From the NCBI GenBank assembly GCA_024276465.1, contig JAJRXD010000025.1:1-64000 (forward strand): a stretch of 64,000 bases of DNA, written 5' to 3'. A model generated the notes under the pieces. The model was not told where the DNA came from. It did not search any database and saw nothing but the letters and a program-made list of their open reading frames with translations. Position 1 is the stretch's first letter; every line of letters begins with the position of its first letter. This stretch comes from Deltaproteobacteria bacterium (GTDB taxonomy: Bacteria; Desulfobacterota; WTBG01; CAIYCZ01; CAIRTM01). Positions 1 through 8,001 of the stretch are shown one piece after another. Both the position numbers and the translations under genes were made by a program.

Positions 1-456
1 AAAACTCCTGTCGTAATAGTCCAGATGGGTGCTTGACCCAGGGGTGCCTGTCCAGACTGCCACACGCGCAGTGTATGTCCCGGCACTCCAACTGGATGGA
101 ATAGTATAGGAAAAACTGCCAGAACGATTAGACCTTGCCGATATGCTTGAAGTTGTCTGACCCCCAAGGTCTTTCTTTACACTCGACCCATATCGTATTT
201 CACAACCTACCCCAAAACTGTGGGACTCATTCCCTGTGTTTGATACCTTGTAATTTATAGTGATCCGATTGCCTGCTGTAACAGGACTGGGACTTATTGA
301 AGTAATTGTAACTTCAGCTGATACACTGGCATATGCGTCATAAGGAACAAGCAAGAACAATGCAAGCAAGGTAAAAGCAAAAATACAATAACCAAAAACA
401 TAATTTGGTAGATGCTGTTTATATCTAAATAAATTATTAATAATACATTTTTTCAT
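1..456 (-). CDS. Partial secreted protein with Ig-like/CARDB-type region
   Basis: The reading frame opens with ATG at 456, preceded by an AAGGAAAA ribosome site, and runs off the left edge of the window with no stop, so the C-terminus is missing. The first ~45 residues are a basic start, a hydrophobic stretch and a DAYAS cleavage-like site, which is a signal peptide. The following ~105 residues (VTITSISPSPVTAGN, then alternating polar and hydrophobic strands ending near the edge) resemble a beta-sandwich adhesion or CARDB-like domain. I do not recognise a specific function. It was found by translating the raw minus strand. Confidence 0.7.
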   Translation of the reverse strand, partial: MKKCIINNLFRYKQHLPNYVFGYCIFAFTLLALFLLVPYDAYASVSAEVTITSISPSPVTAGNRITINYKVSNTGNESHSFGVGCEIRYGSSVKKDLGGQTTSSISARSNRSGSFSYTIPSSWSAGTYTARVAVWTGTPGSSTHLDYYDRSF

Positions 457-655
457 GACGTTTTCCTTTATAAAATAATATCACTCAAGTTATAAATATA
501 AATTAGACCAAAAAGTTATTTTATTGTTAATATAACCAGCTGAAAAACTATTACGAATATCGAATTAATTCTTCTTTATTGCTCATATTTTGCCAAAGTG
601 TTGTGTATTACAAAAAAACATAGAATCTTTCAAATGACTTATATATATTACACCA

Positions 656-845
656 ATAAAAAACCGCCTTTAGGTAAAATTCAACCTTTAGGCGGTTTAT
701 TCAATAACTGAATTTGTTAACTGAGCTGTCCCTTGTTTTCCTCGACATCTCATACCCTCTAACCTGAATAGAATCAGGTTTTAATATTTATTACATATCT
801 GTTTCCTGTATCTTTCAACTGTAAATCCTGCCTTTGTTGACGGTT
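656..845 (-). ncRNA. Candidate orphan small RNA (~185 nt)
   Basis: A near-consensus sigma-70 promoter on the minus strand (see 851-879) would start a transcript near 845. It would end at the strong terminator at 661-698, giving ~185 nt. The interval has no open frame of note. It contains an apical hairpin (AACCTGA / TCAGGTT, about 760-782), and its ends can partly pair (CUGAA near the 5' end with UUCAG near 705). Size and layout resemble 6S-type RNAs, but I cannot show the diagnostic central bulge, so the family is open. A leader RNA is less likely because nothing is transcribed in the same direction just downstream. Confidence 0.45.
661..700 (-). terminator. Intrinsic terminator of the candidate small RNA
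   Basis: Arms at 661-675 and 684-698 pair over about 15 bp with one weak interior position around an 8-nt loop. Reading leftward, the stem is followed by a run of T (GGTTTTTTTATTGG). No protein gene lies immediately upstream on the minus strand, so it appears to end the noncoding transcript described next. Confidence 0.75.
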
Positions 846-850
846 CAGAA

Positions 851-879
851 ATAATATCCTACGTTCTGACAAAAGTCAA
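851..879 (-). promoter_or_regulatory. Sigma-70-like promoter for the candidate small RNA
   Basis: Minus-strand -35 TTGACT (plus coordinates 874-879), 17-bp spacer, -10 TATTAT (851-856). This is close to the housekeeping consensus and ends ~6 bp before the inferred RNA start. Confidence 0.55.
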
Positions 880-885
880 GATATT

Positions 886-1160
886 ATCACTCTTGTCCAA
901 AATCGGGTTTTACTTGGACAGCATAATTCCTTTTGGGTTGCTGAGATTTATTGTAACAACACAGTAAAACATTCCAAAAGCCTTAATAGAGGGTTTTTGA
1001 AGACCTTTTCCGGTTGGAACTTATATTTATTACTGCTTTTTTATGTTGGACAGCATATAAAGTTAACTGACAACCTGGATTTCAGAAAACACAGCTGTAA
1101 AGAGAAATCAAACACTTAGCTTGTCCAAAAAGGCAAATTCAGATTATTTTGGACAGTAGT
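886..1160. repeat. Cluster of TTGGACA / TGTCCAA motifs
   Basis: Five copies of TTGGACA or its complement occur near 893, 915, 1045, 1123 and 1147, two of them inside the longer word TTGGACAGCATA. The ~320-bp stretch before yheU has no credible gene. The copies could be protein-binding sites or remains of a small repeat; no function is assigned. Confidence 0.4.
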
Positions 1161-1221
1161 GATATTTTATAGTATTTTACTATTTTTACCGTTTTAATAG
1201 AGTTGATTTACAGGTTGCCGG

Positions 1222-1485
1222 TTATATCTCCCGCCATTTCAACAAACCCCTCACCACCGGATCGTCCACATTAAATATATTACAAGTTTCAGTTTCCTCA
1301 TCATAAACAAGAACAGCAATTCCCGCTTCAAGCTGAAACTTCACCTGCCTAATTTTTGTATCAATTGGCACTTCTTTATCCCCATAATCAGTCCCAGACC
1401 TTGAAATAAATTCTTCAATTAAACTCTGCAAAGTTTCAGGACTGAGTCGATCTGATGGTATTTTTATAGCCGACATTTCAATCAC
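1222..1485 (-). CDS. yheU: YheU family protein
   Basis: An 87-residue protein with the hallmarks of the YheU (UPF0270) family: LSPETLQSLIEEF, SRSGTDYG, and a lysine/glutamine-rich KIRQVKFQLEAG helix followed by AVLVYDEETET. The biochemical role of the family is not established. The GTG start at 1485 overlaps the stop of the upstream 44-codon frame (GGTGATT), suggesting translational coupling. ATG at 1476 (MSAIKIP) is the alternative start and would begin right at the conserved part. Length is normal for the family (~70-90 aa). Confidence 0.8.
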   Translation of the reverse strand: MIEMSAIKIPSDRLSPETLQSLIEEFISRSGTDYGDKEVPIDTKIRQVKFQLEAGIAVLVYDEETETCNIFNVDDPVVRGLLKWREI

Positions 1486-1616
1486 CCATCAACTTTCTCC
1501 CTGACAACCGCAACAAGCGTCTCCAAATTTTCACCTTTCAATTCCAAAAGAAAATCCAGATTATCTTCAGTATTCAAAAGGTTCTGCAATACTTTTATCA
1601 GCTTTTCTTTGGTCAT
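1482..1616 (-). CDS. Small 44-aa hypothetical protein upstream of yheU
   Basis: ATG at 1616 to TGA at 1482 encodes a 44-residue, leucine- and glutamate-rich, probably helical peptide (starts MTKEKLIKVLQNLLN). Its stop overlaps the GTG start of yheU, the typical arrangement of coupled genes, which is the main reason to think it is real. The ribosome site is weak. Its 5' flank abuts the repeat end GGGGTCAGGGCTACAC of the transposase remnant, so the original upstream sequence may have been replaced. Confidence 0.45.
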   Translation of the reverse strand: MTKEKLIKVLQNLLNTEDNLDFLLELKGENLETLVAVVREKVDG

Positions 1617-1629
1617 CTTGTGAAATACC

Positions 1630-1645
1630 GGGGTCAGGGCTACAC
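1630..1645. repeat. REP-transposase-type end motif GGGGTCAGGGCTACAC
   Basis: The motif lies directly at the 3' end of the truncated Y1 transposase and shares the core GGGGTCAGG with the inverted repeats around the toxin-antitoxin pair at 54.6-55.2 kb. It probably marks one boundary of the former element. Confidence 0.5.
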
Positions 1646-2083
1646 TTTTGACAGATTGAGATAAGAAATAATTGTATCGATCCTTTTTTTTAATTTTATA
1701 TCCTTATCAATTTGTATTGCAATAGCAACACGGCGGCTTGCCTGTGACACACCGGATTCACCAATACCGAAGTGTCTGCCGATATCCTTTAGCTTTTGTC
1801 CGCTGTATCTGTGGCATATATAAAGCTGCACGCGTTTTGACAATGCCAAATCTTCCGGCATCTCTTTTTCTACATGTTTAATTATTTCTCCAATATCAGG
1901 CTTTTCATGAAATTGCTTTGCATCAGGTAAATTACGGTCGGCTACTGTTCTGTCTACATATGTCGCTCGTATCCTGTTTATAAATTCAACACTGCCCAGT
2001 ATTGTTGATGCAAATATGTTCTGCAAAGGACTTTCAGCTTCTTTCCCAACCATAGATTCAACAAACCGGCGGTATTTCTTCAT
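1640..2083 (-). pseudogene. Truncated REP-associated (Y1) transposase, C-terminal part only
   Basis: The 147 residues match the C-terminal half of RAYT-type transposases of Desulfobacterota. They contain the linker ILGSVEFINRIRATYV and a DnaA-like helix-turn-helix (YSGQKLKDIGRHFGIGESGVSQASRR split over residues ~93-115). The catalytic HUH/Tyr domain, normally ~180 residues at the N-terminus, is absent. Upstream sequence passes within 45 bp into the unrelated AAA ATPase gene. It is therefore a broken relic, possibly cut when the ATPase gene arrived. Family assignment is by motif memory and should be searched. Confidence 0.65.
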
Positions 2084-2127
2084 AGATCCTTATGATCCTT
2101 ATGAACGCCGAAGCATGCTCACCTGCT

Positions 2128-3432
2128 TTATTCCAGCAGCCATTTCCAGGCAGGGACGGATTTAATGTTTATGCCATCCATGGAAAAATTTTTCTCCTGA
2201 TTATAGGTTATTATTAAATTGATTTCTGTTTCAAAATAATTTGCAGTGGTTGCCAGGCTTTCAAGCTCCCGCTGTATGGTTTCTTTCTCTGAAATATTCA
2301 GGCATACCTGCACTGCCATGATCGGTTTGCCGCGGTTGTCAACGACAATAAAGTCCACTTCCTGTCGTTTCCTGCTGGTGAGGTAATAATGCACTCTGTG
2401 CCAGTTTCGGCGCAGATGAAGGAAAACCATATTTTCCAGCGCCCGTGACTGACCCCCATCCCAGACCCGACTGTTTTTGTTAGCCAGAGCCCAGTCGATT
2501 GCATATATCTTTTTATAATTTCTTTCCTGCTCTCTTAGTGAGTCTGAAAAAACAGGTACGCTGAACAGCAGCCATGAATCTTTGGCCCACTCAATGTAAT
2601 TCCGAATGGCATCTTTGCTGGTAGTGTAGCCTGCTTGCTTCAAGTATCGGTAAGCGCTTTGCAGGGTGTACGGCTTGCTGATATTTGAGAGTAAATACCG
2701 ACAGAGCTGGATACATTGCCGGGGTTTGCTGACATTGTATCGCTGGATGATATCTTTGAGAATCATGGTGTCGAAATATTCGCGCAAAACAGGTTCCCGC
2801 AGGTATTCATCCATGTTGGCTATTGCCGGATAAGCTCCCCATGCTAAATATTCATCAAAAAGCCGTCTTGTTTCAGCCTGCCCTCTTGTGGATAGACTAC
2901 GCCCAGCTTTTTTGAATGTTAAGAATTCAGCAAAACTTAACGGGAATAAATCAGTTGATATAGCTTTTCCCCTGAGTTCTGTGGCAATATCATGGCTCAA
3001 CATTTTTGAAGAAGACCCGGAGACCACCACTTTCCAATTGGGATTTCTGGACAGGTCAATAACGTATTCTTCCCAGCCCTTTACTTTGTGAATTTCATCC
3101 AGGAGAAAAAGCAAAGGTGTTTTAAGGTTAATATTAGGGGTGAGTTTGAAAAACGTACTTTGGATTAAAGAAAGTTCGTTTGCATTTATGCTGGATAAGA
3201 TCGGATTGTCAAAATCGAGCCAGCAAATATGGTTAATTGATTGAATCTTTTTCTGATTAATCTGTTCAGAAGCTTCCTGCATTATTCTGAAGCTCTTACC
3301 AGTCCGTCGCGCTCCAATAATGGTTGATATCATGTTGTCAACACAATGAATACTCCCATTTCTGGGAAAGTATTCCGGCAGCCCTATATCCCTGAAATCG
3401 CAGAGTTTACGTTCGATTTCCAGTTCAATCAT
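2128..3432 (-). CDS. AAA+ ATPase with DUF4143 domain
   Basis: A 434-residue ATPase of the AAA_14/DUF4143 class. Walker A is GARRTGKS (~residues 41-48) and Walker B is LLFLLDEIHK (~108-117), followed by a sensor-like VVVSGSSSKML. The C-terminal DUF4143 part carries the nuclease-like signature QEVDFIVVD plus AVQVC near residues 365-385. The start at 3432 is preceded by GGGGGAT. Family members are usually solitary and scattered by horizontal transfer, and the function of most is unknown. Here it sits between a broken transposase and a tlpA gene, consistent with an acquired gene. Confidence 0.85.
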   Translation of the reverse strand: MIELEIERKLCDFRDIGLPEYFPRNGSIHCVDNMISTIIGARRTGKSFRIMQEASEQINQKKIQSINHICWLDFDNPILSSINANELSLIQSTFFKLTPNINLKTPLLFLLDEIHKVKGWEEYVIDLSRNPNWKVVVSGSSSKMLSHDIATELRGKAISTDLFPLSFAEFLTFKKAGRSLSTRGQAETRRLFDEYLAWGAYPAIANMDEYLREPVLREYFDTMILKDIIQRYNVSKPRQCIQLCRYLLSNISKPYTLQSAYRYLKQAGYTTSKDAIRNYIEWAKDSWLLFSVPVFSDSLREQERNYKKIYAIDWALANKNSRVWDGGQSRALENMVFLHLRRNWHRVHYYLTSRKRQEVDFIVVDNRGKPIMAVQVCLNISEKETIQRELESLATTANYFETEINLIITYNQEKNFSMDGINIKSVPAWKWLLE

Positions 3433-3495
3433 GTTGATCCCCCGGCTTTGTTGTTTGTAATGTTATTTTGGTCGCAAATGTTTCATTTTACGATC

Positions 3496-3535
3496 AAAAA
3501 TTAGTCGAAAAGTAGCAAGATGTCAACTAATTTTT
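3496..3535. repeat. Inverted repeat upstream of the AAA ATPase gene
   Basis: AAAAATTAGT (3496-3505) and ACTAATTTTT (3526-3535) are perfect 10-bp inverted copies 20 bp apart, ~65-100 bp before the ATPase start. They are suitable for an operator or a weak hairpin. The rest of 3433-3667 holds no gene; 3594-3625 carries a partial copy of the dispersed CGAAATGACA-type repeat. Confidence 0.35.
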
Positions 3536-3667
3536 AGGACAAATGTGAAAGAATAGTGGAAGAATGCGAGAAATTAGGGACATTTTATATTAACAAGATT
3601 TCTCCCGTTGGTCGAAATGACAATAAAAGGACTTTTCAGGCTACTAATTATTAAATTATAATTTGGG

Positions 3668-4216
3668 TTAAAGCTGCTCCCTGGCAAGGGTGTTAAAGAA
3701 CTGAAGGGCTTCAGGCGTATCAAAACGCATGGGCCCGATAATTTTTCTCCGCAGTACACCTCTTTTATCTATCACATAGGTCTCAGGAACCCCTGTTACT
3801 CCATAGCGTTTAGACACACCCATGCTCTCATCTAAAAGCACAGTGAGAGACAGGTTGTTGTTTTTCAAAAACCGGATCGCATCCTGAACCCCCTGTCTGT
3901 AGAGGATGGTTAAAATGACAAAATCAGGGTTGTTTTTCATCCTGTTGGAAAGCTGCTGCAAAGAGGGCATCTCTGCCCTGCAGGGAGGGCACCATGGAGC
4001 CCAGAAGTTAAGAAGAACCACACGGCCTTTTAAATGCTTAAGGCTCCATCTTTTACCATCCAGATCCTTAAGTGAGAAAAGAGGAGCAAAATCGCCTTCT
4101 TGCAGGACAACCTTCTGGTTCCTGCCCTGGCAGGCCGGTAAAAAAACTGACAGGGCCAGCAGCGCTGAGAGTAGAAATGTTGTGTACAAAGTTTTTTTAT
4201 TTTTTATCCAGTTCAT
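3668..4216 (-). CDS. TlpA/ResA-like thiol-disulfide lipoprotein
   Basis: 182 residues: a signal segment with lipobox FLPAC (Cys29) predicts a lipoprotein facing the periplasm. A thioredoxin-like domain of the AhpC/TSA-TlpA type follows, with the redox motif WCPPC (Cys76, Cys79) and the cis-Pro loop GVPETYVID. Such proteins reduce disulfides in exported proteins, classically apocytochrome c CXXCH motifs, which fits a genome with a 16-haem cytochrome. The start overlaps the 3' end of the response-regulator gene by 20 bp, so it is the last gene of the kinase-regulator operon. Confidence 0.85.
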   Translation of the reverse strand: MNWIKNKKTLYTTFLLSALLALSVFLPACQGRNQKVVLQEGDFAPLFSLKDLDGKRWSLKHLKGRVVLLNFWAPWCPPCRAEMPSLQQLSNRMKNNPDFVILTILYRQGVQDAIRFLKNNNLSLTVLLDESMGVSKRYGVTGVPETYVIDKRGVLRRKIIGPMRFDTPEALQFFNTLAREQL

Positions 4217-5567
4217 ATTTTTTTATTTTCTTATACAAAGTTTTTCTGTCTATCCCCAACAGATTTGCAGCCTGGCCCCTGTGGCCCCCTGTTTCGCGTA
4301 ATATTAATTTTATATGGTGTTTCTCCATATCTTCAAGGCAGCATAATTTATGATTATGCCTGCTGTAAATTTGTTCAGCCTGTTTCTGATTGACGAGCCA
4401 GGGAAAGGACCTGGCCTGCAGGGTGCTCCCATCCTCCAGTATCAATGCCCGTTCAATGGCATTTTCCAGTTCCCTGACATTTCCAGGCCAGTCACACGCC
4501 ATCAGGTGTTTCATTGTCTCAGGCAAAACCGCTGTGACTGGCACAGGTCTTTTTTTGTTATATTTTTTCAGAAAGTGATTTACAAGCAGGGGAATATCTT
4601 CTTTTCTCTCCCTGAGCGGGGGAATGTGTATGGGAACAACATTCAGGCGATAGTACAGATCTTCCCTGAAAGTTTTTTTAGCAGTGGCCCTTTTGATGTC
4701 ATGGTTTGCAGCTGCAATAATACGCACATCAACTTTTACTGTTTTTTCACTGCCAACAGGTTTTATCTCTTTTTCCTGTATGACTCTCAGCAGTTTTGCC
4801 TGGATATCAAGGCTCAAATTCCCGATTTCATCGAAAAAAAAGGTTCCGCCATTTGCCAGCTCAAAACTGCCGTATTTTGCATGGATGGCACCTGTGAAAG
4901 AGCCTTTGACATGGCCGAAAAGTTCACTCTCAAGTAATGTTTCCACAAGTGAGGAGCAATCCACAGTAACAAATTCCCTGTCTTTCCTGAGGCTGTAATT
5001 ATGAATTGCCTTTGCTATGAGCTCTTTTCCTGTTCCGCTTTCCCCTGTTATTAAGACAGTACTGTCTGTGGGGGCTGTCCTGCGCACCAGTTCATAAATA
5101 TTGCGCATGGCCTCACTCTTTCCGATAATGATATCAGACTCTTTTTTTGCCTTTAACTGCCGGCGCAGCCCGTGGTTTCCGGCAACACGGGATTTTCTTT
5201 CCAGGGCCATGTTAACCGCGCTTCGAAGCGTATCAGGAGTAAACGGTTTGGTAATATAGTCACAGGCTCCCAATTTTATAGCCTTAACCGCTGTTTCTAT
5301 GGAAGGATAGCCTGTCATGATCAGGATAGTTATTCCAGGGTCCATCTCCCTGAGCCGTTGCAGGGTCTCAATTCCTCCCATACCCGGCATTTTCAAATCA
5401 AGCAGAACAAGATCAAAAGGGTTGCAGTTAAATTTTTCAATGGCTTCCCTCCCGCACCCGGCAGTACAGACCTTAAAGCCTTCTTTCAGTAAAATCCGTG
5501 AACAGCTGTCCTGCATGATCTTTTCATCATCAACAACAAGCACATTGTTTTCAGGCTCCTGTTTCAT
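4197..5567 (-). CDS. Sigma-54-dependent response regulator (NtrC type)
   Basis: 456 residues from the ATG at 5567. An upstream in-frame start at 5627 exists, but it adds no family sequence and lies deep in the kinase gene. A receiver domain (residues ~8-120) has phospho-acceptor Asp57 in LVLLDLKMPG. An AAA+ domain has Walker A GESGTGKE, the sigma-54 contact loop as GSFTGA (a Ser variant of GAFTGA) and DEIGN in Walker B. A Fis-type helix-turn-helix lies at the C-terminus (GGHRGQAANLLGIDRKTLY). It overlaps the upstream kinase gene by 17 bp, so the two form a cognate pair. Targets are unknown; the divergent acetyl-CoA pathway operon is the obvious candidate. Confidence 0.92.
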   Translation of the reverse strand: MKQEPENNVLVVDDEKIMQDSCSRILLKEGFKVCTAGCGREAIEKFNCNPFDLVLLDLKMPGMGGIETLQRLREMDPGITILIMTGYPSIETAVKAIKLGACDYITKPFTPDTLRSAVNMALERKSRVAGNHGLRRQLKAKKESDIIIGKSEAMRNIYELVRRTAPTDSTVLITGESGTGKELIAKAIHNYSLRKDREFVTVDCSSLVETLLESELFGHVKGSFTGAIHAKYGSFELANGGTFFFDEIGNLSLDIQAKLLRVIQEKEIKPVGSEKTVKVDVRIIAAANHDIKRATAKKTFREDLYYRLNVVPIHIPPLRERKEDIPLLVNHFLKKYNKKRPVPVTAVLPETMKHLMACDWPGNVRELENAIERALILEDGSTLQARSFPWLVNQKQAEQIYSRHNHKLCCLEDMEKHHIKLILRETGGHRGQAANLLGIDRKTLYKKIKKYELDKK

Positions 5568-7491
5568 GGCTTTCCTGATGAGAAGCAGGCAGAGTAATGG
5601 TAAATGTTGTTCCTTTCCCAACAGCACTGTCCACCACTATGTTTCCATGGTGGCTCTGGATGATTCCATAAGAAGTGCTCAGGCCAAGGCCAGTTCCTTT
5701 GCCAACCTCCTTTGTAGTAAAAAAAGGGTCAAATATTTTCGATTGAATTTCAGGCGCAATACCTGTGCCTGTATCCTGAAATGAAACAAAAAAAGATGAA
5801 GCATCAGGAATAATGCCTGTTGTGATGGTCAGGTCTCCCCCATTTTCAGACATTGCTTCAGCAGCATTTACCATCATATTCATAAATATCTGCTTTATCT
5901 GATTTGGATCTCCCTGGCATAAAGGAAGAGAAAAGTCCAGGTGTTTAATAATACGAATGTCATGAAAAAGAACCTGATTTTCCAGGAAAAACAGTACATC
6001 AATTACGGCTTTGTTGATATCTACCGGCTCGAATCTGGATTCTGTTTGACGGCCGAATTCCAGAAGATTTTTTACTATTTCCTTGCATCTGGTAGCTTCC
6101 TGAACAATTTTTTTCAAGTCCTCAAGACGGGGATCATTGTCTGCCTCAAAATCCTCCATAAGGAGACTGGCAAAAATAATTATTCCCCCCAGGGGATTGT
6201 TGATCTCATGTGCTACACCTGCTGCCAGGCTTCCAAGAGATGCCATCTTTTCCGACTGAAGAAGACGGACCTGAGCCTCCTTCAACTCTCTTTCGGTTTT
6301 GATCTTTTCTCTGAGGTCGGTAAATACTCCCAGAGTGGCAAGTTCCTTTTCCCCTTCATACACAATTGAAGCAGACAGGCTGACAGGAATTTCCTCGCTG
6401 TTTTTTCCGTAGATAGTATGCATTAATTTTTCTGCTTTTCCATAACCTCCGAAATCCTCACTTCTTAATTTCCGAAGAATGTCTCTGGCAATTTCCAGGG
6501 GGTAAAGTTTTGTGATATGAAAATTACCTACAACCTCTTTCTCCCTGTATCCGGTCAGTTTCTCAGCAGCCCTGTTGAAAAAAATAATATTTCCCTGCAT
6601 ATCCGCCACCACTATACAGTCAGGGGAGCTTTCAAGAAGATTTGAAAGAAAGCCGTGTTTTTCACGAAGCTCCTGCTCCATCCGAATTCTCTCGGAAATA
6701 TCCATAACAAGTCCCTGGTAACCGATCACCTCTCCCCCCTCATTTTTTCTGACATGAGAGGTCATTAAAACAGGTATTTCCCCACCGTTCTTTTTTTTAT
6801 ATACAACTTCATAGTTTTTTACAAAACCATCCCTTTCGATCAGTTCCTGAAACACTCTTCTGTCTTCAGGGTTCACATACAGATCCTTATTAATGTCAAT
6901 TTTCAGGAATTCCTCCTTGCTTTCGTAACCCAGCATTTTCAGCAGAGCCGGGTTGCTGTCAAGAAACCTGCCTTCCTTTGTTGTGACACATATCCCCTGA
7001 TCTATCCGCTCGAAAAGGTTCCGATGTTTTTTTTCTGATTCGCGCAGTTCTTCTGTCAGTTTTTTCTGAACAGATATGTCCCGGATATATACAATATATT
7101 TTCTTTTCCCTGATTTGAGCATGGAATAGATGGAAAGGCAGATCTCTGTAATAACAGTTGCAGAAAAAGCTGTGTTGATTTTAATTTCCCTGGATATTTT
7201 TTTTTCTGTTCTCTTATCAAAGGTTGTTATGCCCCCGATGCTCTGGCTCTTTAAGGATTGAAAAATGCTTCTGTTTTTTTTATCAAGAAAATCCGTGAAG
7301 TTTTGTCCTGTCAGTTCCTCTGTTTTAAATCCTGTAATCGTGGAGACCATTCTGTTGGCAAACTCAACCCTGTTCTCATCATTCAGAACCAGAACCCCAA
7401 CCTCCCCCATTTCTGCTATGGCATGATACATTCTGGCCTGATCAGTTACTTCAGGGTCAAATAATTTGTTTTGCTTGACATGTTCAGACAT
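5551..7491 (-). CDS. Multi-PAS sensor histidine kinase
   Basis: 646 residues with no clear membrane segment, so probably a cytoplasmic sensor. Three PAS domains occur in tandem (~20-145, ~150-275, ~277-400), then HisKA with the phosphorylated His428 in GVAHEINNPLGG. The ATPase domain follows with DTGTGIAPE and GKGTGLGLS G-boxes. Helical linkers such as SERIRMEQELREK join PAS units. The domain set is typical of NtrB-like kinases working with sigma-54 activators, here the overlapping downstream gene. The input signal cannot be told from sequence; no haem or flavin ligand set is obvious. Confidence 0.92.
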   Translation of the reverse strand: MSEHVKQNKLFDPEVTDQARMYHAIAEMGEVGVLVLNDENRVEFANRMVSTITGFKTEELTGQNFTDFLDKKNRSIFQSLKSQSIGGITTFDKRTEKKISREIKINTAFSATVITEICLSIYSMLKSGKRKYIVYIRDISVQKKLTEELRESEKKHRNLFERIDQGICVTTKEGRFLDSNPALLKMLGYESKEEFLKIDINKDLYVNPEDRRVFQELIERDGFVKNYEVVYKKKNGGEIPVLMTSHVRKNEGGEVIGYQGLVMDISERIRMEQELREKHGFLSNLLESSPDCIVVADMQGNIIFFNRAAEKLTGYREKEVVGNFHITKLYPLEIARDILRKLRSEDFGGYGKAEKLMHTIYGKNSEEIPVSLSASIVYEGEKELATLGVFTDLREKIKTERELKEAQVRLLQSEKMASLGSLAAGVAHEINNPLGGIIIFASLLMEDFEADNDPRLEDLKKIVQEATRCKEIVKNLLEFGRQTESRFEPVDINKAVIDVLFFLENQVLFHDIRIIKHLDFSLPLCQGDPNQIKQIFMNMMVNAAEAMSENGGDLTITTGIIPDASSFFVSFQDTGTGIAPEIQSKIFDPFFTTKEVGKGTGLGLSTSYGIIQSHHGNIVVDSAVGKGTTFTITLPASHQESHETGA

Positions 7492-7528
7492 GACTTCCTC
7501 AGTATATAAATATGAGACTGTTTTTTAA

Positions 7529-7557
7529 CATATAATACTTTTTTTACTGAACCTCAA
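7529..7557 (-). promoter_or_regulatory. Putative promoter of the kinase/regulator/tlpA operon
   Basis: Minus-strand TTGAGG (7552-7557), 17-bp spacer, TATATG (7529-7534), ~40 bp before the kinase start. It is a moderate sigma-70 match. The rest of 7558-7860 holds no gene. Confidence 0.35.
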
Positions 7558-7860
7558 GAAAGATTGTTTCAGGGGAAAGTGAAATAAATACCAGTCTTGA
7601 TGAAGCTGTCAATCTTTTTTCTGTAATAACTTTCGCCATGCTGTGATATCAGGACAGGCACAAGTATTTGTTTCAATTCCCTGATACATTGTTTTGCCCG
7701 GCCATATAAAAACCAGCGAAGAAAGCATTTTCAGACCCAAAAACAGTAAAAATTATAAGAGGTATATGTTGTGGTTTTATATACGTAAAAGCCTATATCT
7801 TGTTAATGTGCAACAGAGCTTCAACATCGCAAAAGACCTTAAAAACCCTTTAAAAACAGG

Positions 7861-7889
7861 TTGACAAAAAGCATGTTGTGTAGTAGATA
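7861..7889 (+). promoter_or_regulatory. Promoter of the acetyl-CoA pathway operon
   Basis: TTGACA (7861-7866), 17-bp spacer, TAGATA (7884-7889). Transcription would start near 7896, leaving a leader of ~105 nt before fhs. It lies in the 510-bp divergent gap between the kinase gene and fhs. No folate or cobalamin riboswitch fold is evident in the leader. Confidence 0.55.
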
Positions 7890-8001
7890 TAAAAAATTTA
7901 ATTTTACTGTAAATGCAATTTATATTTATTATAGACACCTAACCGGCAACTTGAGTAAGACAGTAAGAATTTTATAATTTAATTTTGAAAGGGGATTGAT
8001 T

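Noticed and set aside
7640-7700. Sigma-54 type -24/-12 site (AGGCAC...TTTGT) in the kinase-fhs gap
   Set aside because: The -12 GC is missing and the position is far from either start; a sigma-70 site at 7861 explains fhs better.
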